DNA from: Erythrobacter insulae
GTDB taxonomy: Bacteria > Pseudomonadota > Alphaproteobacteria > Sphingomonadales > Sphingomonadaceae
Reading direction: 5' to 3'
Length of the DNA: 64,000 bases
Assembly (NCBI RefSeq): GCF_007004095.1
Contig: NZ_VHJK01000001.1
Span: 1,616,501-1,680,500, forward strand
In this document: piece by piece, positions 34,014 to 43,653 of the stretch
Layout of the letters: the number at the start of each line of letters is the position of its first letter
Numbering within the stretch: the first letter of the stretch is position 1
Translations under genes and position numbers: made by a program
The notes under the pieces: model-generated
Databases searched by the model: none
Told to the model about the DNA's origin: nothing
What the model saw: the letters and a program-made list of their open reading frames with translations, nothing else

Positions 34014-34832
34014 ATGTCTCATGCTCCCACACTGGCCGCCAATGATCGTGTCTCGATTGATCTGGCCGAAAACGGCGTCGCGCAGGTTCGCCTGACGCGC
34101 GGTGACAAGATGAATGCCCTCGATCCGGAAATGTTTGAACGGATTATCGAGGCCGGCTCGGCTCTTCACAGCATGAAAGGCCTGCGTGCGGTGGTTCTGT
34201 CGGGCGAGGGGAAGGCGTTCTGCGCTGGTCTCGACACCGCGAGCTTTGCCCGCACGCCAAGCCCGGACGAACCCGATCTGACTGAGCGTACCTATGGCAA
34301 TTCCAACAAGTTTCAGCAGGTCGCGATGCAATGGCGCAAACTGCCGGTACCGGTCATCGCGTCAATGCACGGCGTGTGTTTCGGAGGCGGATTGCAGATT
34401 GCCAGCGGCGCCGACATTCGGATCGCGCACCCTGAAACACGTATGGCCATCATGGAACTGAAATGGGGCCTCGTGCCGGACATGGGCGGTTATGCCCTGT
34501 GGCGCGGTCTCGTTCGCGATGATGTCCTGCGTGAGCTTATTTATACAAACCGCGAATTCAGCGGCGAAGAAGCACAGAGCCTTGGTCTGGCGACCTACAC
34601 CGATACCGATCCGCTCGCGCGGGCAACAGCGATCGCCAGCGAGATTGCCAACCGCAATCCGCACGCAATCCGCGCGGCCAAACGCTTGCAGGCCAGCATG
34701 TTGGAACGGGGCACCGATGCCATCCTGTTAGAAGAAAGCATCGAGCAGCATGCGATCATGCGCACAAAAAATCAGGTCGAAGCGGTCATGGCCGGAATGG
34801 CCAAGCGCGCGCCGTCATTCGAGGACGTGTAA
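34014..34832 (+). CDS. Enoyl-CoA hydratase/isomerase (crotonase) family protein
   Basis: A 272-residue crotonase-fold enzyme. The CoA and oxyanion-hole regions are GEGKAFCAGLD (about residues 62-72) and HGVCFGGGLQIASGADIRIA (about 120-139). MAIMELKWGLVPDMGGY follows, where the usual second catalytic Glu position has Asp next to Met-Gly-Gly. It may act in beta-oxidation or a related acyl-CoA reaction. The next gene, a thioesterase, is convergent, 8 bases away. Confidence 0.88.
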   Translation: MSHAPTLAANDRVSIDLAENGVAQVRLTRGDKMNALDPEMFERIIEAGSALHSMKGLRAVVLSGEGKAFCAGLDTASFARTPSPDEPDLTERTYGNSNKFQQVAMQWRKLPVPVIASMHGVCFGGGLQIASGADIRIAHPETRMAIMELKWGLVPDMGGYALWRGLVRDDVLRELIYTNREFSGEEAQSLGLATYTDTDPLARATAIASEIANRNPHAIRAAKRLQASMLERGTDAILLEESIEQHAIMRTKNQVEAVMAGMAKRAPSFEDV

Positions 34833-34840
34833 CGCGCCGC

Positions 34841-35620
34841 TCAACCGAATATGGCGACGCATTGAATGCCGTCGAGCACCTGTTTCCCGTTGGCATCCCA
34901 CATTCTTAGCCGTTCAGATGAATAGCCAGCATCGGCGTGCTGGCTGGCATTTTCGGCAAGATACCAACCGCCCTCGGATTGCGTATTCGGGTCGAGTACA
35001 TTGAACGACCAATTGATTGAGCTGATCGGGCCCACGCGCGGCATGATCCGCATTGCGCCCGGCGGCATGACATCGCCCATCAGGACAAGCTTGCTTACCG
35101 GATCAAGCTCGTGTTCCTCGATTAATCGCGCCCAGCGACGAACGGTCGCACCGTGATCGTCGCCTTTGGTCTGGCCATAGCGAAGTTCGAAATTGTTCTG
35201 GATGAATGCCGGACCTTGCCCCTTCATCGCAGCGGGATTGTCTGCAGGCGCTCCCGGCCACGCAACCGGCGCATCGGCAGATCGCATAGCATTGGGTTCA
35301 CGCTCTGCCGCGAACAGCCAGAATGCAGTCAACGCGAGCTTTCCCTCTGAATGGATTTCGGTCCTCACCTGGGTGACATTGCGGCCCTGCCGTAAAATCT
35401 CGGCGCTCAATTCGATATCTTTTCCAACTGGCGCCACAAAACCGATCTGCGCAGCGCGAAGCGGGGGCAAATCCGGGAATGCCCGCTGTGCAATGGTGAA
35501 GGCAACCAATGCCGAAGCGCCGCCGTAAAGCGTGCGTCCTTGCATCCATTCATTCGCGTGGGTCAGGTGAGCGGTACCGGATTGGCCGGTGACAGGTTCT
35601 AGAAGGCTGGCAATAGTCAT
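34841..35620 (-). CDS. Acyl-CoA thioesterase family protein (double hotdog)
   Basis: A 259-residue protein with two hotdog halves, as in TesB-like and PaaI-related thioesterases. Near the start is NEWMQGRTLYGGASALVAF, the usual substrate-pocket helix, and the second half shows GPISSINWSFNVL followed by GWYLAENASQHADAGYSS. It probably hydrolyses acyl-CoA. I chose the start at 35620 (MTIASLL); the open frame extends to 35755, but the extra part is not like the family. It is convergent with the enoyl-CoA hydratase gene. Confidence 0.82.
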   Translation of the reverse strand: MTIASLLEPVTGQSGTAHLTHANEWMQGRTLYGGASALVAFTIAQRAFPDLPPLRAAQIGFVAPVGKDIELSAEILRQGRNVTQVRTEIHSEGKLALTAFWLFAAEREPNAMRSADAPVAWPGAPADNPAAMKGQGPAFIQNNFELRYGQTKGDDHGATVRRWARLIEEHELDPVSKLVLMGDVMPPGAMRIMPRVGPISSINWSFNVLDPNTQSEGGWYLAENASQHADAGYSSERLRMWDANGKQVLDGIQCVAIFG

Positions 35621-35811
35621 GCCGCTGTAGTTGCCCATATACGCGCATGGGTCCAGATTGACGTTGCGGAATGTCGACCATCCGCCGCGGGGCGGCTGAC
35701 GAAATATTTGCAGACTGACACTCAATTGCGAATGCCGCATTGCCTTTACTGACACGAATCGCTAGTGCGCGGCCTTCGTTTGTCCCTTCATGCAAAAGGG
35801 GTAGGCGGCTC

Positions 35812-35885
35812 GGCCCGATGGCGGAGTGGTTACGCAGAGGACTGCAAATCCTTGCACGCCGGTTCGATTCCGGCTCGGGCCTCCA
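35812..35885 (+). tRNA. tRNA-Cys (anticodon GCA)
   Basis: The acceptor stem is GGCCCGA (35812-35818) with TCGGGCC (35875-35881), followed by T and an encoded CCA. The anticodon stem-loop GAGGA-CTGCAAA-TCCTT gives GCA, and the T arm CCGGTTCGATTCCGG is perfect. Confidence 0.96.
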
Positions 35886-35933
35886 CCTTTTTGAAACCGC
35901 GCATGGTCATGCACCACAGGCCCTGCGCCCGGC

Positions 35934-36009
35934 GCCGCTTTAGCTCAGGTGGTAGAGCACATCATTCGTAATGATGGGGTCAGAGGTTCGAGTCCTCTAA
36001 GCGGCACCA
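35934..36009 (+). tRNA. tRNA-Thr (anticodon CGT)
   Basis: The acceptor stem GCCGCTT (35934-35940) pairs with AAGCGGC (35999-36005), then A and an encoded CCA. The anticodon stem-loop is CATCA-TTCGTAA-TGATG, giving CGT. The T arm is AGAGGTTCGAGTCCTCT. It is 48 bases after tRNA-Cys, so both are probably one transcript. The next 99 bases to the efflux operon hold nothing that I recognise. Confidence 0.96.
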
Positions 36010-36108
36010 CCCACTCTCGGCAGCATTTCCTGCGGCATTAAGCGGAACGGTTGTTCGGCTGGTCATGCCAGCGGGCATCGGCGTTGGGCATCTTGGCTGT
36101 GGCTAGGC

Positions 36109-37500
36109 CTATAGCTCGGCCTCCTGTGGCTCGGCCCGAGGGGGCACGTCGCTACCGACTGCTGAATACAGCTGGACATAGGACTGGGAGAGGTCGGCCT
36201 CTCCATCAATCAACGCTTCGCGGCTGGAGATCAGCTGGCGTTGCACATCGAGCACATCGAAAAGCGAGGCGAGCCCTTCGCGGTAGAGCGCATTGGACTG
36301 ATTGAATGCCGCCTCGCTTTCGGCGACTGCCTTTTCAAGCTCTTCCTTGCGTTCGCGGGCCGATGCGATTGCTGCAATCGCGCTTTCGACCTCTGCCAGT
36401 GTTTCCAGCAGGCTTTGACGATAATCGGCTACTTCTGCCTGCAAATCGGCTTTGGCGGCGTCCACCTCGGCTTTTCGTCGCCCGCCATCGAAAACCGGGA
36501 TGTCGAGCGCAGTGGCCAAACTTGCGAGTGCCCGAGCGAACAGGCCTTCCACGCTGCCATCACCCAGAAGCAAACCGCCGGATAGGGCAAACGCGGGCAA
36601 CAGGTCTGCGCGCTCAATCCCGACATTGGCCGCCGCCGCCGCCACATCCGCTTCCGCCAGCAGCAAATCGGGCCGCCTGCGAAGGAGGTCCGCCGGAATA
36701 CCGATGGCGGGACCTTCCCGGTAGTCCGGGATTGAGACCGAATTGCCGGTTGGAGGGACCGCAGAGGGCGGGTCCCCGACAAGCACAGACAGCGCATTTG
36801 CCGCGCGGGCTCTGGCGAGTTGCAGAGGGCCGCGCTGCGCTCGTGTGCGGGCCACATCGGCTGCTGCGCGCCGCACATCCAGATTGGATGACAAGCCCGC
36901 TTCAAAGCGCAGATTCACGATCCGCAATGTTTGTTGCTGAAGATCGGTCGATTGATCGAGCAGTTCGAGACGCGCGCCAGAGCGCTTCAATTCGATATGC
37001 TGGCTCGTCACCGCTGCAGCGATCAGGCGGCGCTGATCGGCCAGAAAATAGGCTGCACCGTCAGCATTCGCCAGCGCGCGCGCCGTTTCGGCTGATAGTC
37101 GCCCGTTAAAATCAATGGTCCAGCTTCCAAAGAGCCCCGCGCGCGATCCGCTGAAAGTGTTTCCGCCATCATCCAGAGCGCCATCGGCGGAAAACTGGCC
37201 ATCTACAGAAGGAAGTAGATCGGATTGTTCGGCGCGAATGATCGCTTTGGCTGCGAGGAGACGCTGGCGTGATGCCTCAAGCGACTGATTTCGCTTAAGC
37301 GCTTTCTCAACCAGCGCATCGAGTTGCTCATCCTCGAACCCGCGCCACCACACGTCATCAAGCCCGGCAGGCGGACGCGTGTCGGCATAGTATTCAGAGG
37401 GCAGGGCGATGCCGCTGGCCGGTTGAACGTCAGGGATCGACGGGCCGGCGCATCCGCTTGCCATTGCTGCGATGACTAACGGGAGAAATATCCGGGTCAT
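36109..37500 (-). CDS. Outer membrane efflux lipoprotein (OprM/NodT family)
   Basis: A 463-residue TolC-like channel. The signal peptide MTRIFLPLVIAAMASGC ends with a lipobox. Two repeated outer membrane efflux domains follow (around residues 60-240 and 260-445), rich in long helices such as LVEKALKRNQSLEASRQRLL. RRRPDLLLAEADVAAAAANV is the typical NodT-type motif. It is the third gene of a tripartite RND operon and starts with a 4-base overlap of the pump gene stop. Confidence 0.93.
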   Translation of the reverse strand: MTRIFLPLVIAAMASGCAGPSIPDVQPASGIALPSEYYADTRPPAGLDDVWWRGFEDEQLDALVEKALKRNQSLEASRQRLLAAKAIIRAEQSDLLPSVDGQFSADGALDDGGNTFSGSRAGLFGSWTIDFNGRLSAETARALANADGAAYFLADQRRLIAAAVTSQHIELKRSGARLELLDQSTDLQQQTLRIVNLRFEAGLSSNLDVRRAAADVARTRAQRGPLQLARARAANALSVLVGDPPSAVPPTGNSVSIPDYREGPAIGIPADLLRRRPDLLLAEADVAAAAANVGIERADLLPAFALSGGLLLGDGSVEGLFARALASLATALDIPVFDGGRRKAEVDAAKADLQAEVADYRQSLLETLAEVESAIAAIASARERKEELEKAVAESEAAFNQSNALYREGLASLFDVLDVQRQLISSREALIDGEADLSQSYVQLYSAVGSDVPPRAEPQEAEL

Positions 37501-40500
37501 GCCGGAGCCGTGACCGTTTTCGCGGAGTGCTGTTCATCCTCGTCAAGCTCGCGTTCCAAACGAGCCAGATCGACGCTCCGCAGTTTTCCGAATGGAGCGA
37601 TCAAAGCGTAGAGGGCGGGCACGAGGAAAAGCGTAAACAGCGCCGCAATTGCCAGCCCGCCGAAAATCACCCACCCGATGGCTTCGCGTGCCTCTGCCCC
37701 TGCGCCGCTGGCCAGCACAAGCGGCACGGCACCCAGAACTGTCGAGATCAAGGTCATGGCAATCGGGCGCAGCCGGATACTGGCCGCGTCGGCAATCGCC
37801 GTTGGCACATCGGCACCCTCGTTGCGGCGCTGATCGGCAAATTCCACCATCAGAATGCCGTTCTTCGCCATGAGGCCGATCAACATCACCAACCCGATCT
37901 GCGAATAGATATTCAGCGAAGTACCGGAAAGGAACATTGCATAAATCGCGGCAGCCAGAGCAAAGGGGATCGATGCAAGGATCACAAAGGGGCTAGACAG
38001 GCTTTCAAACTGGGCAACCAAAACCAGAAACACGATCAGAAGCGCAAAGGCATAGGTGAGCAGCAATTCGTTCGAGCTTTCCTCAAGCTGCTCCGCCTCT
38101 CCTCTTAGAATAATGTCGATATCCTCAGCGACCGAAGCGTCGGTCAGGCGCTCCATTTCCGCCACCGCATCAGCCAGGGCAATACCGGGCGCGATCACGG
38201 CCTCCACTTCGATTGCCCGGCGCTGCTCTGTCCGGTCGAGTTCGGCAGCAATACCTTGCTCGGTAAACTGGGTCAGGGACGAGACGGGCACGAGAGCGCC
38301 AGTGCCGCTGCGCACGTAAAGATTGCCGAGGTCGCTTGGGCGGGTAATCACGGCCGCTTCGGAGGTGAGGAAAATCGGTATCGCCTGATCCGCGACATTC
38401 AAATCGACCACTTCTGTACCATCGACCATTGTGCGCAGGGTCAGCGCCAGATCATCAAGGTCCACCCCCAGATCGGACGCGCGGGCGCGGTCAATTCCGA
38501 TTGAAAGTTGCGGCTGCGTGGGTTGATACGAGATTTCGGGGTCTGAGAGGATAGTCGAATCCGTTTCAATCGCATCGGCCAAAGCGCGCGCAGAACGATA
38601 GATCCCTTCGTAATCGTCACCGGTAAGGGCAACTTCAAGGCCGCCTCCGCCGCCTCTGCCACCGCTTAAAGTGCCGCGTCCCCGCGCCGAAGCACGCGAC
38701 CCCGGTATCGCATCCAGCGGATCGCCAAGCGAGCGGACAATCTCCGTTTGGCTGCGATCGCGCTCGCCCCAATCCGAAAGATTGGCTGTTACCTGTATCC
38801 GGTTTGGGTCGTATCGTCCGACGATTGACAGAGTATTTTCAACCTCGCCGCTTTCAAGCAGCGGCTCGATCACCTGTTCAATCTCGTCCATTTCCTTGTC
38901 CATAAATGCAAGGCCGACACCGTCAGGCCCGCTGGCCCAGACGTAGAAAGTTGACCGGTCTTCGTCCGGGACCAGTTCCTGTTCGATTTGCGAGTACATG
39001 ATGCCCGCGCCAACGACCACAATCAGCGATAGACCGACCGTGCGCCATGGGTGAACAATGCATCCGGCGACTGCGGATTGATACCGCGCGGCTGCTTTTT
39101 GCGCCCATGCAAGGAGGCGCGGATGCGGCTCTGCATTGTCTCCGCCAAGATCGATCTTGGCTGCCAGCGCAGGCACCAGCGAGACCGCCACGAATGTCGA
39201 AAGAATGACAGCCACCGCCAGAACGAACCCGAATTCGCGGAACAGTCGCCCCGTTTCCGAGGGCAGGAAGCTGATCGGAATGAATACGGACACCAACACC
39301 GCCGTTGTTGCGATGACAGCAAAGTACACCTGCCGCGTGCCAAGCACCGCAGCGGCTTTTTTGCCCAAGCCATCTTCTTTCTGCAGGCGCTGTGCGTTTT
39401 CCAGAACCACGATGGAATCATCCACGATCAAACCTGTCGCCAGAACCAGTGCGAGCAGCGTCAGAAGGTTGATCGAAAATCCGAGCAGCCAGATACCGGC
39501 GATCACGCCGATCAATGCGATGGGGATCGACGCGCTTGGAATAAGCGTGGGTTTGAGATGGCCAAAGAACAGGAATATCACGATCATGACCACCGCGACT
39601 GTCAGCACGAGTGTTATCAGGACGCCTTGAACCGATACCTGAATGAAGGCCGCATCATCCGATATCACGCGCAAGTCGATATCATCGAACCGGGAATCAA
39701 TCCGTTCCACTGTGCTTCGGGTCGCGTTGGAAATTGCAATCGTGTTCGAGTTGGCCTGGCGGATTACTCCCAGTCCGATGACCGGTTCTCCGTCCAGCCT
39801 GACATAGCTGGTCGCGTCGGCTGGTGCGAAATACGCCTCTGCCACGTCGCCGATGCGCACTTCGTTTTGTACGATTACATCCGCAATCAGGGCCGGATCG
39901 GCCGCGTTGGCTTCTGCCCGAACCACCAATTCCTGCGCGTCTGAGCGGAACGAACCAACCGGTGTGTCAAACGGCGCCTGCTCCAACGCAGCGGCCACAT
40001 CGGTCATCGTCAGGCCATACCGTGCAAGACGGGCCGGATCGACCACGACACGCATTTGGCGCTCGCGCGTGCCGAATGTGTCGATACTGGCCACGCCATC
40101 GGCCGCTAGCAATTCCGGAATGATATCGTTCTCGACGATCCGGGTCAGCTCGACCACGTCATACCGGTCGCTCAACACTGCGAGCGTCATGATCGATTCC
40201 GCATCCGCATCGGCTTTTACGACGCGGACCTGTTCTACGCGGTCTGGCAATTCGCGCGTTACGCGGCTTACGGCTTCGCGAATATCGGACGCGGCCGCAT
40301 CAAGATCCGTGCCCGGATTGAATTCAACCCGAATTCGTGTCCCGTTTTCCTCACTTGATGACCGGATTTGACGTACGCCGTTGACGCGCGCGGCCGCATT
40401 TTCAAGCACCGACGTGACTTCTGCGTCCATTGTCTCGGGCGCGGCGCCGGGCAAGGTGGCGCTTACGGTGACGACCGGGCGATCGACGTTCGGCAATTCG

Positions 40501-40610
40501 CGCACTTCTGTGCCCAGCAGGGCTGCAACCCCCGCAATCACGATCAACAGGTTCAAGACCATAATCATGAGCGGTCGCTTTACGGCGAGCAGGGGGAGGT
40601 CGGTTTTCAT
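37497..40610 (-). CDS. RND efflux pump inner membrane subunit (AcrB/MdtB-like HAE family)
   Basis: A 1037-residue resistance-nodulation-division transporter with 12 membrane segments and two large periplasmic loops. The first segment region and pore part read ELPNVDRPVVTVSATLPGA. TM4 has GLIVDDSIVVLENAQR, carrying the proton-relay Asp pair of AcrB. The repeat in the second half has the matching ASIPFALAAAIYAMFLSG. Sequence features place it among drug-exporting (HAE1) pumps, not heavy-metal pumps. The middle loop carries a short glycine-rich run (GGRGGGGG) near residue 650. It overlaps both the membrane fusion and outer membrane genes by 4 bases. Confidence 0.93.
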   Translation of the reverse strand: MKTDLPLLAVKRPLMIMVLNLLIVIAGVAALLGTEVRELPNVDRPVVTVSATLPGAAPETMDAEVTSVLENAAARVNGVRQIRSSSEENGTRIRVEFNPGTDLDAAASDIREAVSRVTRELPDRVEQVRVVKADADAESIMTLAVLSDRYDVVELTRIVENDIIPELLAADGVASIDTFGTRERQMRVVVDPARLARYGLTMTDVAAALEQAPFDTPVGSFRSDAQELVVRAEANAADPALIADVIVQNEVRIGDVAEAYFAPADATSYVRLDGEPVIGLGVIRQANSNTIAISNATRSTVERIDSRFDDIDLRVISDDAAFIQVSVQGVLITLVLTVAVVMIVIFLFFGHLKPTLIPSASIPIALIGVIAGIWLLGFSINLLTLLALVLATGLIVDDSIVVLENAQRLQKEDGLGKKAAAVLGTRQVYFAVIATTAVLVSVFIPISFLPSETGRLFREFGFVLAVAVILSTFVAVSLVPALAAKIDLGGDNAEPHPRLLAWAQKAAARYQSAVAGCIVHPWRTVGLSLIVVVGAGIMYSQIEQELVPDEDRSTFYVWASGPDGVGLAFMDKEMDEIEQVIEPLLESGEVENTLSIVGRYDPNRIQVTANLSDWGERDRSQTEIVRSLGDPLDAIPGSRASARGRGTLSGGRGGGGGLEVALTGDDYEGIYRSARALADAIETDSTILSDPEISYQPTQPQLSIGIDRARASDLGVDLDDLALTLRTMVDGTEVVDLNVADQAIPIFLTSEAAVITRPSDLGNLYVRSGTGALVPVSSLTQFTEQGIAAELDRTEQRRAIEVEAVIAPGIALADAVAEMERLTDASVAEDIDIILRGEAEQLEESSNELLLTYAFALLIVFLVLVAQFESLSSPFVILASIPFALAAAIYAMFLSGTSLNIYSQIGLVMLIGLMAKNGILMVEFADQRRNEGADVPTAIADAASIRLRPIAMTLISTVLGAVPLVLASGAGAEAREAIGWVIFGGLAIAALFTLFLVPALYALIAPFGKLRSVDLARLERELDEDEQHSAKTVTAPA

Positions 40611-41662
40611 TGCGCCGGTTCGGTTTCGACCTGGGCGGCGGGCCGTTCCATCGGCTTGACCAGTTCGACCGCCTGACCTTCGCGGACTTTCTGGACCCCT
40701 TCCACGATGATCAATGTGCCTTTTTCAACCTGTGCATCAAGCAAGGCCAACCCATCGCGGCGTGAGGCAATCGTTACCGGAACGCGCTGCGCTTTGCCGT
40801 CACGAACTGCGAAGATCGATGATCCATCCCCGCTCCAGACGACCGATGCTTCGGGCACTGCAGCGCGCAGCTGTCCCGAACCGACAAAGCGGACACTGAA
40901 ACTCATTCCCGGTCGAAAGCTGTCATCCTGATTGCTGATTAAAGAACGCACCGTGTAGCTTCGCTGCTCTTGCTCGATAGTGCTGTCGACTGCTTCGACT
41001 TTGGCGGCAATGGTTCGGTCCGGTTTAGAGAAGGGGACAACTTCAACAGTCCCGCCGGGCTTTAATCGTTGGAACACCGATTCCGGCGCGTTGAAATCCA
41101 CAAATAATCTGCTGCGCTGGTCGAGCTGCGCGATCAGGGTGGTCGGTGTCACCCGGTCACCGACGTCGATCTCGGACAGGCTGATATGCCCTGAAAAGGG
41201 CGCGCGGATCGTGCGTTCTGCCAGCGCGTCCTGCGCCAGATCACGTTGGATTTGAGCAGCGGCAAGGGCCGTTTCACCCTCTTCAATCTGGCTTTCCGAT
41301 AGTGCGCCTGTATCTTCGATCCGCCGATAGCGGGACAGCAATTGTTCGGCTTCCTTCACGCGGACCTGCGCAAGGCGCAGCGCAAGGCGCTCTGAACGGG
41401 AATCCAGCTCGATCAGCGATTGTCCTGATTGAACGAAACTTCCCGCAGAAAAGCGTACTTTGCGCACTTGTCCGGAAACTTCGGGATATAGTTCGGCCGA
41501 TCGTGTCGCGCGCGCGGTGCCGATTGCCTCGATCACTTCTTCTTCTGCGAGGAGCTCGACTGGCTCGGCCACGACCGTGACCGAACGTTCCTCGCGGTCT
41601 GCGCTTTCGCCTGCACATGCAGAGAGCAGCAACAGTGCCGCAAAGGATAATGGTACGCGCAT
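40607..41662 (-). CDS. RND efflux periplasmic adaptor (membrane fusion) lipoprotein
   Basis: A 351-residue HlyD-family adaptor. The start at 41662 gives a lipoprotein signal (MRVPLSFAALLLLSAC). The lipoyl half-motifs are LYPEVSGQVRKVRFSAGSFV and TIRAPFSGHISLSEIDVGD, with a helical hairpin between them (about residues 75-135). The C-terminal barrel domains follow. It bridges the RND pump and the outer membrane channel. It is the first gene of the operon; no TetR or MarR repressor is beside it. The open frame runs to 41728, but the lipoprotein start is clearly better. Confidence 0.92.
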   Translation of the reverse strand: MRVPLSFAALLLLSACAGESADREERSVTVVAEPVELLAEEEVIEAIGTARATRSAELYPEVSGQVRKVRFSAGSFVQSGQSLIELDSRSERLALRLAQVRVKEAEQLLSRYRRIEDTGALSESQIEEGETALAAAQIQRDLAQDALAERTIRAPFSGHISLSEIDVGDRVTPTTLIAQLDQRSRLFVDFNAPESVFQRLKPGGTVEVVPFSKPDRTIAAKVEAVDSTIEQEQRSYTVRSLISNQDDSFRPGMSFSVRFVGSGQLRAAVPEASVVWSGDGSSIFAVRDGKAQRVPVTIASRRDGLALLDAQVEKGTLIIVEGVQKVREGQAVELVKPMERPAAQVETEPAQ

Positions 41663-41801
41663 ACGTTTCGCTGTCTCTGAAGTTAAAGAGCTTAGTTGAG
41701 TAATCTCTGGTGACCTGAGGAGTTCCAAAACGCATTTGCGAGCGCTCGCCTTTACAGCGCGCTTCGATCATTTTTTGAGGCCGCCGCGAGGCTGGTGAAA
41801 C

Positions 41802-41846
41802 TTGACAATTGAAGCTCCAAACAGATACACACTTTATGTAAGTTTG
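41802..41846 (+). promoter_or_regulatory. Putative promoter and operator of the sulfide oxidation operon
   Basis: TTGACA at 41802-41807 is a perfect -35 element, with GATACA (41824-41829) or ATACAC as a modest -10. Overlapping the -10 area is an imperfect inverted repeat: CAAAC (41818-41822) and GTTTG (41842-41846) outside, TACA (41826-41829) and TGTA (41837-41840) inside. ArsR-family sulfur sensors (BigR/SqrR) bind this kind of AT-rich palindrome; no such gene is in the window. Confidence 0.4.
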
Positions 41847-41858
41847 ATGGAGTTTAAG

Positions 41859-42791
41859 ATGATTCGCGCCGAAGATGCCTTGGCGGCAGCAGCCGATCAA
41901 ATCACCCGTGCTCAACAGAACAAGGGTCTGCGTCCGACGATTGCGGGCTTTTTTGACGAGTCGACCAATACGGTAACCTACGTGGTTAGCGATCCGACCT
42001 CGAAAGAGGCCGCGATTATCGACTCGGTTCTGGATTTTGAAGCCGCGTCTGGCCGCACATCATACGGTTCGGCTGATCGCGTGATCGAATACATCAATTC
42101 GAATAATTTGAAAGTGATGTGGCATATAGAGACTCATGCCCATGCTGATCATATCTCGGCTGCGCCCTATCTTCAGGAAAAGCTGGGCGGCAAGCTGGCA
42201 ATCGGTCGCGAGATCATTCGGGTGCAGGACGTATTCGGAAAGCTGTTCAATGCTGGCACCGATTTTGAGCGGGACGGATCGCAGTTTGATCATCTGTTTG
42301 TAGACGGCGAAACATTCAAGATTGGCGAGCTGGAAGGTATTGCCCTTCATGTTCCCGGTCACACGCCGGCTGACATGGCCTTTATTATCGGCGATGCCGC
42401 GTTTGTCGGCGACACGATTTTCATGCCGGATTTTGGCACCGCCAGAGCGGATTTTCCCGGCGGCGACGCGCGGCAATTGTTCCAGTCTATCCGGCGCCTG
42501 CTTTCCCTGCCGGACGCAACCCGTCTGTTCCTGTGCCATGATTACAAGGCGCCGGGGCGCGATGAGTTTGCGTGGGAAACCACGGTCAAGCAGCAGCGTG
42601 AGGACAATGTGCACGTAAAAGACGGTGTGACCGAAGATGAGTTCGTTGAAATGCGGAACAGCCGCGATGCAACTCTCGCAATGCCAGCGCTGATCATGCC
42701 ATCGGTGCAGGTCAATATCCGCGGCGGCCGCCTGCCGGAACCCGAAGATAACGGCGTAAGTTACATCAAAATCCCGGTGAACGCGGTATGA
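41859..42791 (+). CDS. MBL-fold hydrolase, persulfide dioxygenase (ETHE1/Blh-like)
   Basis: A 310-residue metallo-beta-lactamase fold protein. The metal motif is THAHADH (about residues 90-96), with HVPGHTPADMAF and GDTIFMPDFGTARADFPGG as later ligand segments; FLCHDYKAPG carries the last His. This matches glutathione-persulfide dioxygenases, which turn GSSH to sulfite. The start at 41859 is chosen because TGGAG stands six bases before it; the open frame goes to 41802. It is the first gene of the sulfide operon and overlaps pmpA as ATGA. Confidence 0.9.
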   Translation: MIRAEDALAAAADQITRAQQNKGLRPTIAGFFDESTNTVTYVVSDPTSKEAAIIDSVLDFEAASGRTSYGSADRVIEYINSNNLKVMWHIETHAHADHISAAPYLQEKLGGKLAIGREIIRVQDVFGKLFNAGTDFERDGSQFDHLFVDGETFKIGELEGIALHVPGHTPADMAFIIGDAAFVGDTIFMPDFGTARADFPGGDARQLFQSIRRLLSLPDATRLFLCHDYKAPGRDEFAWETTVKQQREDNVHVKDGVTEDEFVEMRNSRDATLAMPALIMPSVQVNIRGGRLPEPEDNGVSYIKIPVNAV

Positions 42792-43237
42792 GCTTGCCCG
42801 GATTTCCTGATGCGACCCCTCTCGCAGGGCTGGGCGGCGGCGTGCTGATCGGTGTCGCTGCCGCGCTTATGCTGCTGGGTGCGGGCCGCATCGCCGGTGT
42901 CTCCGGAATCGCCGCGCGTGCGACCGGGATGAGCGATAGCAGCCTGCCCAGAATTTCAGCCTGGCTGTTCCTTTTGGGGCTGCCGGCTGGCGCGCTCATC
43001 GTCACTGCGGTGATGGGACAATTTGAACCCAGCTTTGCCAGCCCTGTCGTGCTTGTGATTGCGGGGCTGTTGGTGGGTGCAGGGACGCGCCTCGGCAGCG
43101 GCTGTACCAGTGGCCATGGCGTTTGCGGGATGAGCCGCCTTTCGCCGCGCTCTCTGGTTGCAACGGCCACCTTTATGGCATCCGGCATTGCGACAGTTGC
43201 GATTATGAATGCCTTTGGATGGGAGGTGTTGTCATGA
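42788..43237 (+). CDS. YeeE/YedE family sulfur-compound transporter, PmpA-like half
   Basis: A 149-residue membrane protein with four hydrophobic segments. The motif GSGCTSGHGVCGMSRLSPRS (about residues 102-121) is the hallmark of the YeeE/YedE (DUF395) family, with Cys residues in the pore. In other bacteria PmpA and PmpB work together with persulfide dioxygenase. The protein may move thiosulfate, sulfite or another sulfur species. It overlaps both neighbours as ATGA. Confidence 0.87.
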   Translation: MSLPGFPDATPLAGLGGGVLIGVAAALMLLGAGRIAGVSGIAARATGMSDSSLPRISAWLFLLGLPAGALIVTAVMGQFEPSFASPVVLVIAGLLVGAGTRLGSGCTSGHGVCGMSRLSPRSLVATATFMASGIATVAIMNAFGWEVLS

Positions 43238-43653
43238 TTTCTCGCCAACTTCCGATTCTTGTTTCGGGTGTCCTGTTTGGTGCCGGTTTGACTTTGGGCG
43301 GCATGACCGACCCGGCGCGCGTTCGCGGATTTCTTGATCTGTTTGGCGATTGGGACCCGACCTTGGCGTTTGTCATGGGCGGGGCGGTGATCGTCATGGC
43401 AATTGCCTGGTGGTTGCAGCCAAAACTGGCGCGGCCGCTCTTCGCTGATGCGTTTGCTCTGCCTTCGCGCAGAGATTTGACGCCGAAACTGATCGGTGGC
43501 TCGGCGTTGTTCGGTATCGGTTGGGGTGTTGCGGGCCTGTGCCCCGGACCGGGTGTTGCCGCATTGGTGATCGAGCCGGTTTCTGCCGCGATTTTCGTCA
43601 CCGCGATGCTTGCCGGGATGTTTCTCGTGCGTCTGACAGAAAGCGACACCTGA
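43234..43653 (+). CDS. YeeE/YedE family transporter, PmpB-like half (DUF6691)
   Basis: A 139-residue membrane protein, the second half of a split YeeE/YedE transporter. GVLFGAGLTLGGMTDPARVR (about residues 11-30) and GIGWGVAGLCPGPGVAAL (about 92-109) are the conserved pore motifs, the latter holding one Cys. The start overlaps the pmpA stop as ATGA, and its stop shares a base with the next start (TGATG). The tight coupling with PmpA fits a heterodimer. Confidence 0.87.
   Translation: MISRQLPILVSGVLFGAGLTLGGMTDPARVRGFLDLFGDWDPTLAFVMGGAVIVMAIAWWLQPKLARPLFADAFALPSRRDLTPKLIGGSALFGIGWGVAGLCPGPGVAALVIEPVSAAIFVTAMLAGMFLVRLTESDT

Noticed and set aside
36042-36068. A GGAAC after tRNA-Thr as another EcfG promoter
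   Set aside because: The bases 16 or 17 downstream are ATGC/TGCC, not CGTT, and no plus-strand gene follows.
39051-39944. A 297-residue plus-strand frame within the RND pump gene
   Set aside because: It is rich in Cys, His and Gln and lies opposite the proton-relay region of the pump.
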